Assembly (NCBI RefSeq): GCF_006658505.1
Contig: NZ_VFUZ01000023.1
Coordinates: forward strand, 1-64,000
Length of the DNA stretch: 64,000 nucleotides
Source: Mesorhizobium sp. B2-4-15
GTDB lineage: Bacteria > Pseudomonadota > Alphaproteobacteria > Rhizobiales > Rhizobiaceae
Reading direction: 5' to 3'
The notes beneath the pieces were generated by a model that worked only from the letters and a program-made list of their open reading frames with translations, ran no database searches and was not told the origin of the DNA. The translations under genes were made by a program, and so were the position numbers. Positions within the stretch are counted from its first letter, which is position 1. Each line of letters begins with the position of its first letter. Of this stretch, positions 8,251-17,390 are shown in pieces.

Positions 8251-8919
8251 TTGAAGATCAGCTCGCAGACATCGAACAAGACAATCGAAGAGCGGCGCGT
8301 TCGCGTGGTCGTCGCCGAACGCAATCCGCTCGTCATATCGGCCTTGCGCGAAATGCTGGAATGCGACGGCCGCTTCGAACTTCTCGCCTCTGTCCAAAGC
8401 GGCAAGCATTTCCTGGAGCTGGCAATGACGGGCGAATTCGACGTCGCGGTCATCGGCTGGAAGCTCTCCGACATGGATGGCGCGGATGTTCTGGCCGAGG
8501 TCCAGGGCCGCAAGCTCGATGTGCGCGTCACGGTGTTTTCAAACGACCATGACATCGGCATCCTGAAACAGTGCGTGCGGCTGGGAGCCCAGGGCTACTG
8601 CTTCCAATTCGACGATCCGGCCATCATCTTCGAGACGATCCTGGCCGTCGCCCACGGGCGCATCTGCATCCCCTTTATCGACATCAACAAGGTCAACGAC
8701 ACGCCGCTGGCGCAGCTCACGGTCCGCGAGCGCGAATTGCTGGCGGTGCTCTCCGACGGCTGGACCAATTTGCAGATCGCAACGCGGACGGGCATTTCCG
8801 AGAACACGGTGAAATACCACCTCAAGAACCTCTACGACAAGCTCGACGTCCGCAATCGGGCGATGGCCGTCGCGCTCTACGCGCGCGAGAAGCGCACTCA
8901 GAAACAGCCTTTCGGGTAG
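8251..8919 (+). CDS. LuxR/NarL-type regulator with a degenerate receiver domain
   Basis: The 222-residue protein has a receiver-like N domain (residues 17-135) and a LuxR-type helix-turn-helix (about 155-210, LTVRERELLAVLSDGWTNLQIA and ENTVKYHLKNLYDKL). The phosphorylation site is missing: the position of the acceptor Asp is Gly69 (DVAVIGWKL), the acidic pair is Ala22-Glu23 and the conserved Lys is Gln119 (GAQGYCFQF). It is therefore unlikely to be switched by a histidine kinase. The start is TTG with GGAAG just upstream. No ATG exists in the conserved region. It is 124 bases upstream of sgaA on the same strand and may control the serine-cycle genes; that role is inference. Confidence 0.85.
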   Translation: MKISSQTSNKTIEERRVRVVVAERNPLVISALREMLECDGRFELLASVQSGKHFLELAMTGEFDVAVIGWKLSDMDGADVLAEVQGRKLDVRVTVFSNDHDIGILKQCVRLGAQGYCFQFDDPAIIFETILAVAHGRICIPFIDINKVNDTPLAQLTVRERELLAVLSDGWTNLQIATRTGISENTVKYHLKNLYDKLDVRNRAMAVALYAREKRTQKQPFG

Positions 8920-9043
8920 GCCAAACGGGTAGGCCAGTCCCACCCGCACGCGGCAAGATCTTACCCGCCAAGGTGTGGCTTCCATTCGCCATCCAAACGA
9001 AACTCCCCGTCACCGCTTTGCTTGATCAGGAGGAGTTCGCATC

Positions 9044-10234
9044 ATGGCCGGTTTCACCCATCTTTTCATTCCGGGGCCGACCAACATCCCCGAACAGGTC
9101 CGGCAGGCGATGAACCTGCCAATGGAGGACATGCGCGCCGCGTCCTTCCCCGATCTCACGCTGCCACTGTTCGGGGACATCAAACGAGTCTTCAAGAACG
9201 AGACCGGCCGCGTCTTCATCTACCCATCCTCGGGCACGGGCGCCTGGGAAGCGGCGATGACGAATGTTCTCAGCCCCGGCGACCGCGTGCTGATGTCGCG
9301 CTTCGGCCAGTTCTCTCATCTGTGGGTCGACATGGCCGAGCGCCTCGGCTTCGAAGTCGATGTCATCGACTGCGAATGGGGGACCGGCGTGCCGCTTGAA
9401 CTTTACGCGGAGCGGCTGAAGGCCGACAAGACGCACCGCATCAAGGCCGTCTTCTGCACGCAGAACGAGACGGCGACCGGCGTGACGAGCGACGTCGCTG
9501 GCTGCCGTGCGGCGCTCGACGATGCAAACCACCCTGCCCTCCTCTTCGTCGACGGCGTGTCGTCGATCGGCTCGATCGACTTCCGTCAGGAGGAATGGGG
9601 CGTCGACTGCGCGGTCAGCGGCTCGCAGAAAGGTTTCATGCTGCCCGCAGGTCTCGGTTTCCTGTCGGTCAGCAAAAAGGCGCTTATCGCTTCGAGAACC
9701 GCCACCCACCGGCGCTGCTTCTTCTCCTTCGAGGACATGATCCGCGCCAACGATGCCGGCTATTTCCCCTACACGCCGGCGACGCAGCTGCTGCGCGGCC
9801 TGCGTGCCTCGCTCGACCTGATCGAGGACGAAGGCCTGGACGCCATCTTCGCCCGCCACCATCGTCTCGCCGAAGGCGTGCGCAAGGCGGTCGACGCCTG
9901 GGGCCTGAAACTCTGCGCCAAGGCGCCGAAATGGCATTCCGATACGGTGAGCGCCATCCTGGTGCCGGAAGGCATCGACAGCGGCGACGTCGTCAAGCGC
10001 GCCTATGGCACCTACCAGACGTCGCTCGGCGGCGGCCTCAACAAGGTGTTCGGCAAGGTCTTCCGCATCGGCCATCTCGGCTGGCTGAACGAGGTGATGG
10101 TGCTTGCCTCGCTGTCGGCGGCCGAAATGGCGCTGCTCGATTGCGGCGTGCGGCTGGCGCCGGGCTCCGGCGTCGGCGCGGCCATCCAGCACTTCCGCGC
10201 CTCGGCGCAGGTGCCGGTCGCCGAAGCGGCATAA
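9044..10234 (+). CDS. sgaA: Serine-glyoxylate aminotransferase
   Basis: The 396-residue PLP enzyme transfers the amino group of serine to glyoxylate, giving hydroxypyruvate and glycine. The N-terminal FIPGPTNIPEQVRQAMN, YPSSGTGAWEAA (about 60-71), FVDGVSSIGSID (about 168-179) and the PLP-binding Lys196 in SGSQKGFMLPAG are typical of the class V serine-glyoxylate/alanine-glyoxylate family. A strong GGAGG precedes the ATG. It is the first gene of a five-gene serine-cycle cluster, so its likely role is to return glyoxylate released by Mcl to glycine. Confidence 0.95.
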   Translation: MAGFTHLFIPGPTNIPEQVRQAMNLPMEDMRAASFPDLTLPLFGDIKRVFKNETGRVFIYPSSGTGAWEAAMTNVLSPGDRVLMSRFGQFSHLWVDMAERLGFEVDVIDCEWGTGVPLELYAERLKADKTHRIKAVFCTQNETATGVTSDVAGCRAALDDANHPALLFVDGVSSIGSIDFRQEEWGVDCAVSGSQKGFMLPAGLGFLSVSKKALIASRTATHRRCFFSFEDMIRANDAGYFPYTPATQLLRGLRASLDLIEDEGLDAIFARHHRLAEGVRKAVDAWGLKLCAKAPKWHSDTVSAILVPEGIDSGDVVKRAYGTYQTSLGGGLNKVFGKVFRIGHLGWLNEVMVLASLSAAEMALLDCGVRLAPGSGVGAAIQHFRASAQVPVAEAA

Positions 10235-10247
10235 GGGGGAGCCGACG

Positions 10248-11210
10248 ATGAGCCACACCATCAACCACCTCAAGAAATTGCGGCTGCAGCGCAGCGAGCT
10301 GGCGGTTCCCGGCTCCAGCCCGGAGATGATCGGCAAGGCGGCGAACAGCGCCGCCGACTTCGTCTTCCTCGATATCGAGGATGCCGTCGCACCACCCGAC
10401 AAGGAACGCGCCCGCAAGAACATCATCCAGGCGCTGAACGACATCGACTGGCGCGCCAAGGGCAAGACCGTCTCGGTGCGCATCAACGGTCTGGACACCC
10501 ATTACATGTACCGCGACGTGGTCGACGTGATGGAACAGGCCGGTGACCGCCTGGACACCATCCTGGTGCCGAAGGTCGGCGTGCCGGCCGACCTCTATAT
10601 GGTCGAGGCCATGGTCAACCAGATCGAGATGGCCAAGGGTTTCAAGACCCGCGTCGGTCTCGAAGCGCTGATCGAGACCGCGCTCGGCATGGCCAATGTC
10701 GAGGCCATTGCCGCGACACCCGGCCGGCTGGAGGCGATGCATTTCGGCGTCGCCGACTATGCGGCAAGCTGCAAGGCGCGCACCGTCAACATCGGCGGCC
10801 TCAATCCCGACTATCCCGGCGACCAATGGCATTTCGCCCTGTCGCGGATGACGGTCGCCTGCCGGGCATACGGCCTGCGCGCCATCGACGGACCGTTCGG
10901 CGATTTCTCCGATCCGGAGGGTTATGTCGCTGGAGCCAGGCGCGCCGCAGCCCTTGGCATCGAAGGCAAATGGGCGATCCACCCCTCGCAGATCGCACTC
11001 GCCAACGACGTCTTCTCGCCTCCGGAAAAGGAGGTGACGCGCGCCAGGCGCATCCTCGAAGTGCTGAAGGAGGCCGAGGCGCTCGGCAAGGGAGCGGCCG
11101 CCCTCGACGGCAAGATGATCGACGCCGCGTCGGAGCGCATGGCGAGGAACGTCCTGGTGGTCAACGAAGCCATCGAACGCGCCGACCAGGCGCGCGCCGC
11201 CACGCATTGA
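10248..11210 (+). CDS. mcl: L-malyl-CoA / beta-methylmalyl-CoA lyase
   Basis: The 320-residue CitE-like lyase splits L-malyl-CoA into acetyl-CoA and glyoxylate, with Mg2+. Visible family segments are RSELAVPGSSPEMIGKA, DFVFLDIEDAVAPPDK (about 35-50), VRINGLDTHYMYRDV, VGLEALIETALGM and KWAIHPSQI (about 244-252). The ATG at 10248 has AAGGGGGA upstream. An open frame starting 144 bases earlier runs through sgaA and is not used. It lies 13 bases after sgaA and 19 before mtkA. The neighbouring malate thiokinase makes its substrate, which favours malyl-CoA lyase over citrate lyase. Confidence 0.94.
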   Translation: MSHTINHLKKLRLQRSELAVPGSSPEMIGKAANSAADFVFLDIEDAVAPPDKERARKNIIQALNDIDWRAKGKTVSVRINGLDTHYMYRDVVDVMEQAGDRLDTILVPKVGVPADLYMVEAMVNQIEMAKGFKTRVGLEALIETALGMANVEAIAATPGRLEAMHFGVADYAASCKARTVNIGGLNPDYPGDQWHFALSRMTVACRAYGLRAIDGPFGDFSDPEGYVAGARRAAALGIEGKWAIHPSQIALANDVFSPPEKEVTRARRILEVLKEAEALGKGAAALDGKMIDAASERMARNVLVVNEAIERADQARAATH

Positions 11211-11229
11211 CGGTAATGGGAGGACAACA

Positions 11230-12414
11230 ATGGACATCCACGAATATCAGGCCAAGGAACTGCTCGCCCGTCACGGGGTGCATGTGCCGCGCGGCGGGCT
11301 GGCCTACAGCCCCGAGCAGGCGACCTACCGGGCACGCGAGATCGGTGGCGGCAAATGGGTGCTGAAGGCGCAGGTTCATTCGGGCGCCCGCGGCAAGGCC
11401 GGCGGCATCAAGCTGTGCACCAACGACGAGGAGATCTCGAGCGCCGCCGAAGCGATGCTCGGCCGCAAGCTGGTGACCCAGCAGACCGGTCCGCGCGGCA
11501 AGCTGATCTCGCGGCTCTATCTGGAAGAAGCGGTCGACATCGCCCAGGAGCTCTATCTTGGCTTCGTACTCGACCGCAAGGAAGAACGCGTCATGATCGT
11601 GGCCTCCGCCGCCGGCGGCATGGAGATCGAGGACATCTCTGAGAAAAAACCTGATTCCATCATCCGCGCGACCGTCGATCCCGGCGTCGGCATGCAGCGC
11701 TTCCAGGCGCGCGAGATCGCCTTCGGGCTCGGGCTGGAGGACAGCCTTATCGGCAAGGCGACCGAGACCATCTTCAGCTGCTACCAGGTGTTCCGCGACT
11801 ACGACGCCTCCATGCTGGAGATCAATCCGCTGGTGGTGACCCGCGACGGCAATCTGGTCGCGCTCGACGCCAAGATGTCGTTCGACGAGAACGCGCTGTT
11901 CCGCCGGCCGGAAATTTCGGAGCTGCGCGACAAGAGCCAGGAAGACCCGCGCGAGACCTTCGCCAGCGACCGCGGCCTCTCCTATGTCGGGCTCGACGGC
12001 AACATCGGCTGCATTATCAATGGCGCCGGCCTCGCCATGGCGACCATGGACATGATCAAGATCGCCGGCGGCGAGCCGGCCAACTTCCTCGACATCGGCG
12101 GTGGCGCCTCGCCCGAGCGGGTGGCGAAATCCTTCCGCGCCGTGCTTGGCGACAAGAATGTCGAGACCATCCTCGTCAACATCTTCGCCGGCATCAACCG
12201 CTGCGACTGGGTCGCCGAAGGCGTCGTCAAGGCGATCCGCGAGGTGGGCGTGACCGTGCCGCTGGTTGTGCGGCTCTCCGGCACCAAGGCCGAGGAAGGG
12301 CGCCGTATCCTGGCCGATTCCGGCGAGGCGGTGATCGTCGCCGACACGCTGGCCGAAGCCGCCGAAAAGGCCGTCGCCGCATGGCGTGCGGCCAACAAGA
12401 AAAAAGCAGCCTGA
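11230..12414 (+). CDS. mtkA: Malate-CoA ligase (malate thiokinase), beta subunit
   Basis: The 394-residue protein is an ATP-grasp acyl-CoA synthetase beta subunit like SucC: MDIHEYQAKELLARHG at the N terminus, the ATP-binding region KAQVHSGARGKAGGIK (about 46-61) and the C-terminal CoA-ligase domain with GAGLAMATMDMIKIAGG and VNIFAGINRCDWVAEGVV. With MtkB it makes malyl-CoA from malate, CoA and ATP. Sequence alone cannot fully separate it from succinyl-CoA synthetase; the malate role comes from its place between mcl and ppc and from the serine-cycle gene set. A GGAGG lies before the ATG. Confidence 0.93.
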   Translation: MDIHEYQAKELLARHGVHVPRGGLAYSPEQATYRAREIGGGKWVLKAQVHSGARGKAGGIKLCTNDEEISSAAEAMLGRKLVTQQTGPRGKLISRLYLEEAVDIAQELYLGFVLDRKEERVMIVASAAGGMEIEDISEKKPDSIIRATVDPGVGMQRFQAREIAFGLGLEDSLIGKATETIFSCYQVFRDYDASMLEINPLVVTRDGNLVALDAKMSFDENALFRRPEISELRDKSQEDPRETFASDRGLSYVGLDGNIGCIINGAGLAMATMDMIKIAGGEPANFLDIGGGASPERVAKSFRAVLGDKNVETILVNIFAGINRCDWVAEGVVKAIREVGVTVPLVVRLSGTKAEEGRRILADSGEAVIVADTLAEAAEKAVAAWRAANKKKAA

Positions 12415-12428
12415 GGGAGGTCGAAAAC

Positions 12429-13328
12429 ATGGCAATCCTGCTCAACCGCAGCACGCGCGTTATCGTGCAAGGCTTCACCGGCAAGATCGGCAGCTTCCAC
12501 GCCGAGGACATGAAGCGCTATGGCACCAAGCTCGTCGGCGGTGTCACCCCCGGCAAGGGCGGCCAGGCACATCTCGGCCTACCCGTCTTCAACACGGTAA
12601 AGGGCGCGGTGCGCGAAACCCGCGCCGAGGCCAGCATCGTCTTCGTGCCGCCGCCCTTCGCCGCCGATTCGATCATGGAGGCGGCGGATGCGGGGATAAA
12701 ACTCTGCGTCTGCATCACCGACGGCATCCCCTCGCAGGACATGATGCAGGTCAAGCGCTACATGCGCCGCTACCGCTTCGAGGACCGGATGCGGCTGGTC
12801 GGCCCGAACTGCGCTGGCATCATCACGCCGGGACAGGCGCTGATGGGCATCATGCCCGGCTCGATCTACCTGCCCGGCCGCATCGGCATCGTCGGGCGCT
12901 CCGGCACGCTCGGCTACGAGGCCGCCTCGCAGATGAAGGCGCTCGGCATTGGTGTGTCGACCAGCGTCGGCATCGGCGGCGATCCGATCAACGGCTCGTC
13001 CTTCAAGGACATTCTGAGGCTGTTCGAGCAGGATGACGAGACCGATGCCGTGGTCATGATCGGCGAGATCGGCGGGCCGCAGGAAGCCGAAGCCGCGATC
13101 TGGGCGCGCGACAACATGCGCAAGCCATTGATCGCCTATATCGCCGGCCTTTCGGCGCCGAAAGGCCGCCGCATGGGCCACGCCGGCGCCATCATTTCGG
13201 CCTTCGGCGAGTCGGCGCAGGAGAAGGTCGAAATCCTGAAAGAGGCCGGCGTCGTCATCGTGCCGACGCCATCCTCCTTCGGCGAGGTCGTGGCCGACAC
13301 GCTGGCACGCATAAAGAAGGCGGCTTGA
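12429..13328 (+). CDS. mtkB: Malate-CoA ligase (malate thiokinase), alpha subunit
   Basis: The 299-residue alpha subunit binds CoA (residues 1-130, with VIVQGFTGKIGSFHAEDM and GGVTPGKGG) and carries the phosphohistidine His251 in GRRMGHAGAIISAFG, as in SucD. It completes the mtkAB enzyme. The ATG at 12429 has GAGGGAGG upstream and lies 14 bases after the mtkA stop. A frame extending 48 bases further upstream would overlap mtkA without a ribosome site. A 15-base-arm hairpin follows the gene and may end or attenuate the message before ppc. Confidence 0.94.
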   Translation: MAILLNRSTRVIVQGFTGKIGSFHAEDMKRYGTKLVGGVTPGKGGQAHLGLPVFNTVKGAVRETRAEASIVFVPPPFAADSIMEAADAGIKLCVCITDGIPSQDMMQVKRYMRRYRFEDRMRLVGPNCAGIITPGQALMGIMPGSIYLPGRIGIVGRSGTLGYEAASQMKALGIGVSTSVGIGGDPINGSSFKDILRLFEQDDETDAVVMIGEIGGPQEAEAAIWARDNMRKPLIAYIAGLSAPKGRRMGHAGAIISAFGESAQEKVEILKEAGVVIVPTPSSFGEVVADTLARIKKAA

Positions 13329-13385
13329 TGGCCAAGCGGCCGAAGACCGCATAGCGCGAACGCAAGCGGTGCATAAAAACAAATA

Positions 13386-13430
13386 CTTGGAGCGGTTCAG
13401 CGTCTCATGCAGTCACTGAACCGCTCCAAG
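13386..13430 (+). terminator. Perfect 15-bp inverted repeat between mtkB and ppc
   Basis: CTTGGAGCGGTTCAG (13386-13400) and its exact reverse complement (13416-13430) are separated by 15 bases. There is no T-tract, so it may be a processing or attenuation hairpin, or one copy of a dispersed palindromic repeat, rather than a classical rho-independent terminator. Confidence 0.5.
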
Positions 13431-13474
13431 GGCGCGGCCACAGTGGCAATCGATGGACGGGTCAGGAAACTGAT

Positions 13475-16159
13475 TTGGAACAGAGTAGGCGCATCAGATT
13501 TCGTGAGGACGAGCGCAGCCTTTTGTTGCGCCTGCTGCTTCAGGTCGCAAGCGCGCGTGAGCCCGAGATCGCCGCTGTTCTAAGCGGACGCAGGTCGCTT
13601 GTCTCGCTTGCCGCGGAGCAGCGCATCCCGGCACTTCAGGCGAGCGGCGTGTGGTTCCAGTTGCTGACGATTGCCGACGAGTTGCTTGCCATGCGAACGC
13701 GTCGCGAACTCGAACAAGGCGCCGGCGTCGACGAAGTGCCCGGGTCGTTCGCCAGCGTGATCGCGCAGATGGCGGCGAACGGCCACTCGGCGGAGGAAGT
13801 CCAGGCGGCGCTCGATGAGCTTTGCGTCGGCCCGACCATGACCGCGCACCCGACAGAGGCCAAACGCGTCACGGTTCTGGAAATCCACCGCCGTATCTAT
13901 CGCAAGCTGACCGAACTCGACCAGCCGCGCTGGGCGCCGGGCGAACGCGACCTGTTGGTCGCCGATCTGGAAAGCGAGATCGAGCTTCTGTGGATGACGG
14001 GCGAACTGCGGCTGGAGCGTCCGACGGTCGAACGCGAAATCGCCTGGGGCCTGCATTTCTTTCGCGAAGTCATCTTCGAGGCAACGCCGCAGCTCTACGG
14101 CAAGCTTCAAGGCGCTTTCCAGCGTCACTATCCGGGAGAGCCGATCAGAATCCCTTCTTTCATGCGCTATGCCTCGTGGATCGGCGGCGACCGCGATGGC
14201 AATCCAAACGTGACGGCCGCGGTCACCGTCCATGCCGTGGCCGAGTACCGCAATACCGCCATAGGCTGGTATCTGACGCAGGTGCAGCGGCTGGTGACGG
14301 TGCTCAGCGCCAGCTCGAACGTCATTGAGCTGCCGGCCAGCTTCAAGCCGGTGCTGCAAACGGCGCTTGATAAAAGCGGACAGGCGCGAGAGATCGCCAC
14401 CCGCAACCCTGACGAACCGCTTCGCCAGTTCGCTTCGGCCTTGCTTGCCCGGCTGGAGGCCACGCGAGACGGCGGCACGGCGGCGTACCTCTCGGCGGAG
14501 GCGTTTCGTGCCGATCTGAACAGCCTGTCATGCGTTCTCGAAGCGATTGGAGGGCGCGCGGTAGCCAGGCGTTTCGTGCAGCCCCTGCTTTGGCAGGTCG
14601 GAAGCTTCGGCTTCCGTACCGTCTCGCTCGACATCCGGCAGAACTCCACGGTCGTCAACCGGGTGCTGGCCGAGCTGTTTGCGCTGACAAATCCCACAGA
14701 TCCGGTCGCGGCCGGCACACCGCAATGGTCGGCGCGCATTCGCGCGGCCTTAAGTGGGGGCGAACGGCTGGAGATCGACACAGGCCGGCTTTCGCCGGAA
14801 GCAGGTGAACTGCTTTCGACATTCTCCGTCATCCGCGAGCAGATCTCCAGCTCGGATGCCGACGCCTTCGGCTCTTTCGTTCTCAGTATGACCCGCTCGG
14901 CCGACGATCTGCTCGCGGTCTATCTACTGGCCCAATATTGCGGACTTTCAACCGCGCCTGGTGGCGGCGGCGCAATCAGGCTGCGGATCGTGCCATTGTT
15001 CGAGACCATCGCCGATCTGCAGGCAGCACCCGTCATCCTGAACGAATTGCTCGGCGTTTCGCTGGTGAGGCGGACGGTGCAGGATTTCGGCGCGCGCCAG
15101 GAGATCATGCTTGGCTACTCGGATTCCAACAAGGACGGCGGTTTCCTGGCCTCCAATTGGGAACTGGCAAAAGCGCAAAAGCGCCTCGCTGCCATCGGCC
15201 GTAAGCATAGGGTCAGGATCAGCTTCTTTCACGGTCGCGGCGGCTCTGTCAGTCGTGGCGGCGCGCCGACCGGCCGGGCAATCGCGGCACAGCCGGCAGG
15301 CACCGTTGCCGGAGCCATGCGGGTGACGGAGCAGGGCGAGGTCGTATCGTCGAAATTCGCCAATCGCGGCACCGGCCTCAACCAGCTCGAGGTTCTCGCC
15401 GCCGGCGTACTGGCCCATAGTGTCGGATCGGCGGGCGATGTCGTGCCGAAGGAAACGCCGGAGTTCGACGAAGCGCTGGAAGCGCTGGCGGGCATGTCGC
15501 AGGCATCCTATGCCAGGTTGATGGCCGAGCCGGGCTTCCTCGATTATTTCAACCAGGCGAGCCCGGTCGCGGAATTGGCGCTCCTGAAAATGGGCTCACG
15601 GCCGGATCGCCGTTTCGGCGCCAGCGGCATTGCCGACCTGCGCGCCATTCCCTGGGTGTTCGCCTGGAGCCAGAACCGGCACCTGTTGACCGGCTGGTAT
15701 GGCATCGGCAGCGCACTCAGCTCGTTCGTCGCGGTGCGCGGCGAGGCCGGGCGCGAGCTTCTGGCCCGCATGTTCGAGCACTCGCGCTTCTTCCGCCTGA
15801 TCGTCGACGAGGCCGAAAAGACGCTTTACCAGTCCGACATGGGGATCGCGCGGCTCTACGCCGGCCTGGTGTCCGACAGCCAAGCGGCTGGGCGAATCTA
15901 CGCCCGCATCGCCGCCGAATACGAGTTGACGCGGCGCCTTATCGGTGACCTCACGGGAGGCGATCTTTCCGCCCGCTTTCCGATGTTCAAGCGGCGTTTC
16001 GACAATCTGCGGCGGCAGATGGATGACATTCACCGGCTGCAGGTCGAGCTGCTGCGCGAAGTCAGGTCAAAGACCGGGACAGCGGATCAAAAGCGGGCGA
16101 CCGACGCTCTGCTCGTATCGATCAATTGTATCTCGGCTGGCCTCGGGTGGACGGGATAG
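13475..16159 (+). CDS. ppc: Phosphoenolpyruvate carboxylase
   Basis: The 894-residue enzyme carboxylates PEP with bicarbonate to oxaloacetate. Catalytic motifs are intact: TAHPTEAKR with His125, IGGDRDGNPNVT (about 234-245), GYSDSNKDGG (about 547-556), FHGRGGSVSRGG (about 588-599) and the C-terminal GLGWTG. It is a full-length but divergent Ppc of the kind found with serine-cycle genes in methylotrophs. The start is TTG with AGGAAA before it; the ATG 22 bases upstream meets a stop after six codons. It closes the sgaA-mcl-mtkA-mtkB-ppc cluster and supplies oxaloacetate, which is reduced to malate for MtkAB. Confidence 0.95.
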   Translation: MEQSRRIRFREDERSLLLRLLLQVASAREPEIAAVLSGRRSLVSLAAEQRIPALQASGVWFQLLTIADELLAMRTRRELEQGAGVDEVPGSFASVIAQMAANGHSAEEVQAALDELCVGPTMTAHPTEAKRVTVLEIHRRIYRKLTELDQPRWAPGERDLLVADLESEIELLWMTGELRLERPTVEREIAWGLHFFREVIFEATPQLYGKLQGAFQRHYPGEPIRIPSFMRYASWIGGDRDGNPNVTAAVTVHAVAEYRNTAIGWYLTQVQRLVTVLSASSNVIELPASFKPVLQTALDKSGQAREIATRNPDEPLRQFASALLARLEATRDGGTAAYLSAEAFRADLNSLSCVLEAIGGRAVARRFVQPLLWQVGSFGFRTVSLDIRQNSTVVNRVLAELFALTNPTDPVAAGTPQWSARIRAALSGGERLEIDTGRLSPEAGELLSTFSVIREQISSSDADAFGSFVLSMTRSADDLLAVYLLAQYCGLSTAPGGGGAIRLRIVPLFETIADLQAAPVILNELLGVSLVRRTVQDFGARQEIMLGYSDSNKDGGFLASNWELAKAQKRLAAIGRKHRVRISFFHGRGGSVSRGGAPTGRAIAAQPAGTVAGAMRVTEQGEVVSSKFANRGTGLNQLEVLAAGVLAHSVGSAGDVVPKETPEFDEALEALAGMSQASYARLMAEPGFLDYFNQASPVAELALLKMGSRPDRRFGASGIADLRAIPWVFAWSQNRHLLTGWYGIGSALSSFVAVRGEAGRELLARMFEHSRFFRLIVDEAEKTLYQSDMGIARLYAGLVSDSQAAGRIYARIAAEYELTRRLIGDLTGGDLSARFPMFKRRFDNLRRQMDDIHRLQVELLREVRSKTGTADQKRATDALLVSINCISAGLGWTG

Positions 16160-16312
16160 GCGAGGTTTTCGTTGGGCTACCTACGTCACCTAGCGTCGTT
16201 TGCCCTTCGATTGGAAAGTCGGGTGTGCTGGGGCGACCCGGCGACCCCGATTCGCAGATTTCTGTGATTAGGCCTAAACGTAGGAACATCAGCTTCTAAT
16301 CGTGTCAATTTC

Positions 16313-16969
16313 GTGAGTCGGTTCATGTCCTTCGAAATGCGCCTCCGCCGTATTGAGCAAATTGAGCAAGAAATTCTTCGGAAGGCATCGGCGCTGATGG
16401 AAGACGGCGCCGGCGTCTATCAATCAGATTTATTTGTCCTTGGAGCTACGAAGCGCGTTCTTTCGCTCGCATCCGGGTTCAGGATACTGATGGCCGCGCG
16501 AAATTTCACTTGCGGCGCCGCGCTGCTTCGAATGCAAATCGATACTGCGGCAAGAGTCCACGCGTTGAAACTCGTGGATAGCATGGACGCCCTCTGCAAG
16601 GCAGTGCTCTCCGGTCAGCGATTTGATAAGCAGAAGGATAGAGAAGGTGAATTCCTGAGGGACAATCGGCTGATTTCGAAGCTGATGGAAGAATTTCCAT
16701 GGGTCGAGAATGTCTACAAAGAAACGTCGGGTTTCGTCCATCTATCAGAACGGCACATATTCTCTTCGATCGCCAAAACCGACGACGCCAGCAGAACGGT
16801 TCAGTTCGTCATTAGCGCCGAAGACCCTGAACGACCGGACGAGGACTATTTTGAGATACTGGACTGCTTTTTTGAAGCTACCAAGATGGCTGCAACCATC
16901 ATACTTGGATATGTCAAATTCCGGAGCCTAACAGCGCAGGAGAAAGAGTTGACCGCAGAGGCTTCATAG
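16313..16969 (+). CDS. Hypothetical all-alpha protein, lower GC than neighbours
   Basis: I do not recognise this 218-residue protein. It is predicted to be mostly helical and soluble, with a charged helix at the start (RLRRIEQIEQEILRKA) and a GFVHLSERH motif near residue 145 that recalls the conserved His regions of HEPN-like proteins, a weak resemblance. Its codon use is visibly more AT-rich than that of ppc or lipB. The start is uncertain: GTG at 16313 or ATG at 16325, with no clear ribosome site. It sits just upstream of a convergent tRNA-Leu gene, a common site of insertion, so it may have been acquired by transfer. Confidence 0.6.
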   Translation: MSRFMSFEMRLRRIEQIEQEILRKASALMEDGAGVYQSDLFVLGATKRVLSLASGFRILMAARNFTCGAALLRMQIDTAARVHALKLVDSMDALCKAVLSGQRFDKQKDREGEFLRDNRLISKLMEEFPWVENVYKETSGFVHLSERHIFSSIAKTDDASRTVQFVISAEDPERPDEDYFEILDCFFEATKMAATIILGYVKFRSLTAQEKELTAEAS

Positions 16970-17070
16970 CCGTGAGAGACCAAAGCCAAACCCGGCGCAG
17001 ACTGCTAGGTCAACGGGTGGAGGAAAACCTTCATTTGCAAAGGTTTCAAGGCTTTGGCTAAGCGAGCATT

Positions 17071-17155
17071 TGGTGCGGTCGAGAAGACTCGAACTTCCAC
17101 GGGTTGCCCCACAGCGACCTCAACGCTGCGCGTCTACCAATTCCGCCACGACCGC
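17071..17155 (-). tRNA. tRNA-Leu (anticodon GAG)
   Basis: On the minus strand an 85-base cloverleaf starts GCGGTCG and ends CGACCGC-A-CCA, so the acceptor stem pairs fully and CCA is encoded. The anticodon arm is CAGCG-TTGAGGT-CGCTG, giving GAG, and a long variable arm (GTGGGGCAACCCGT region) marks it as a class II leucine tRNA. The T arm carries GTTCGAGTC. Confidence 0.95.
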
Positions 17156-17390
17156 ACGTGGTAGGAGCCGGAACCGACCGGCTCGCGGCGTGTAGCAAAT
17201 CGTTTCCGGCGAAACAAGTGCGTGGCGAGCAATAATCTCAAGCGATTGGCATAACGGTCCACAGGATTGGAATGAGCGCCCGCAACTGGACGTTTACGCC
17301 CGATATCGCCATATGAGAGCGGATGCATGTCGCCCGGACACATGCTTCGGGCCTGACCCATGGGATGCACAAGCGAAAAACGAAAAAGCC

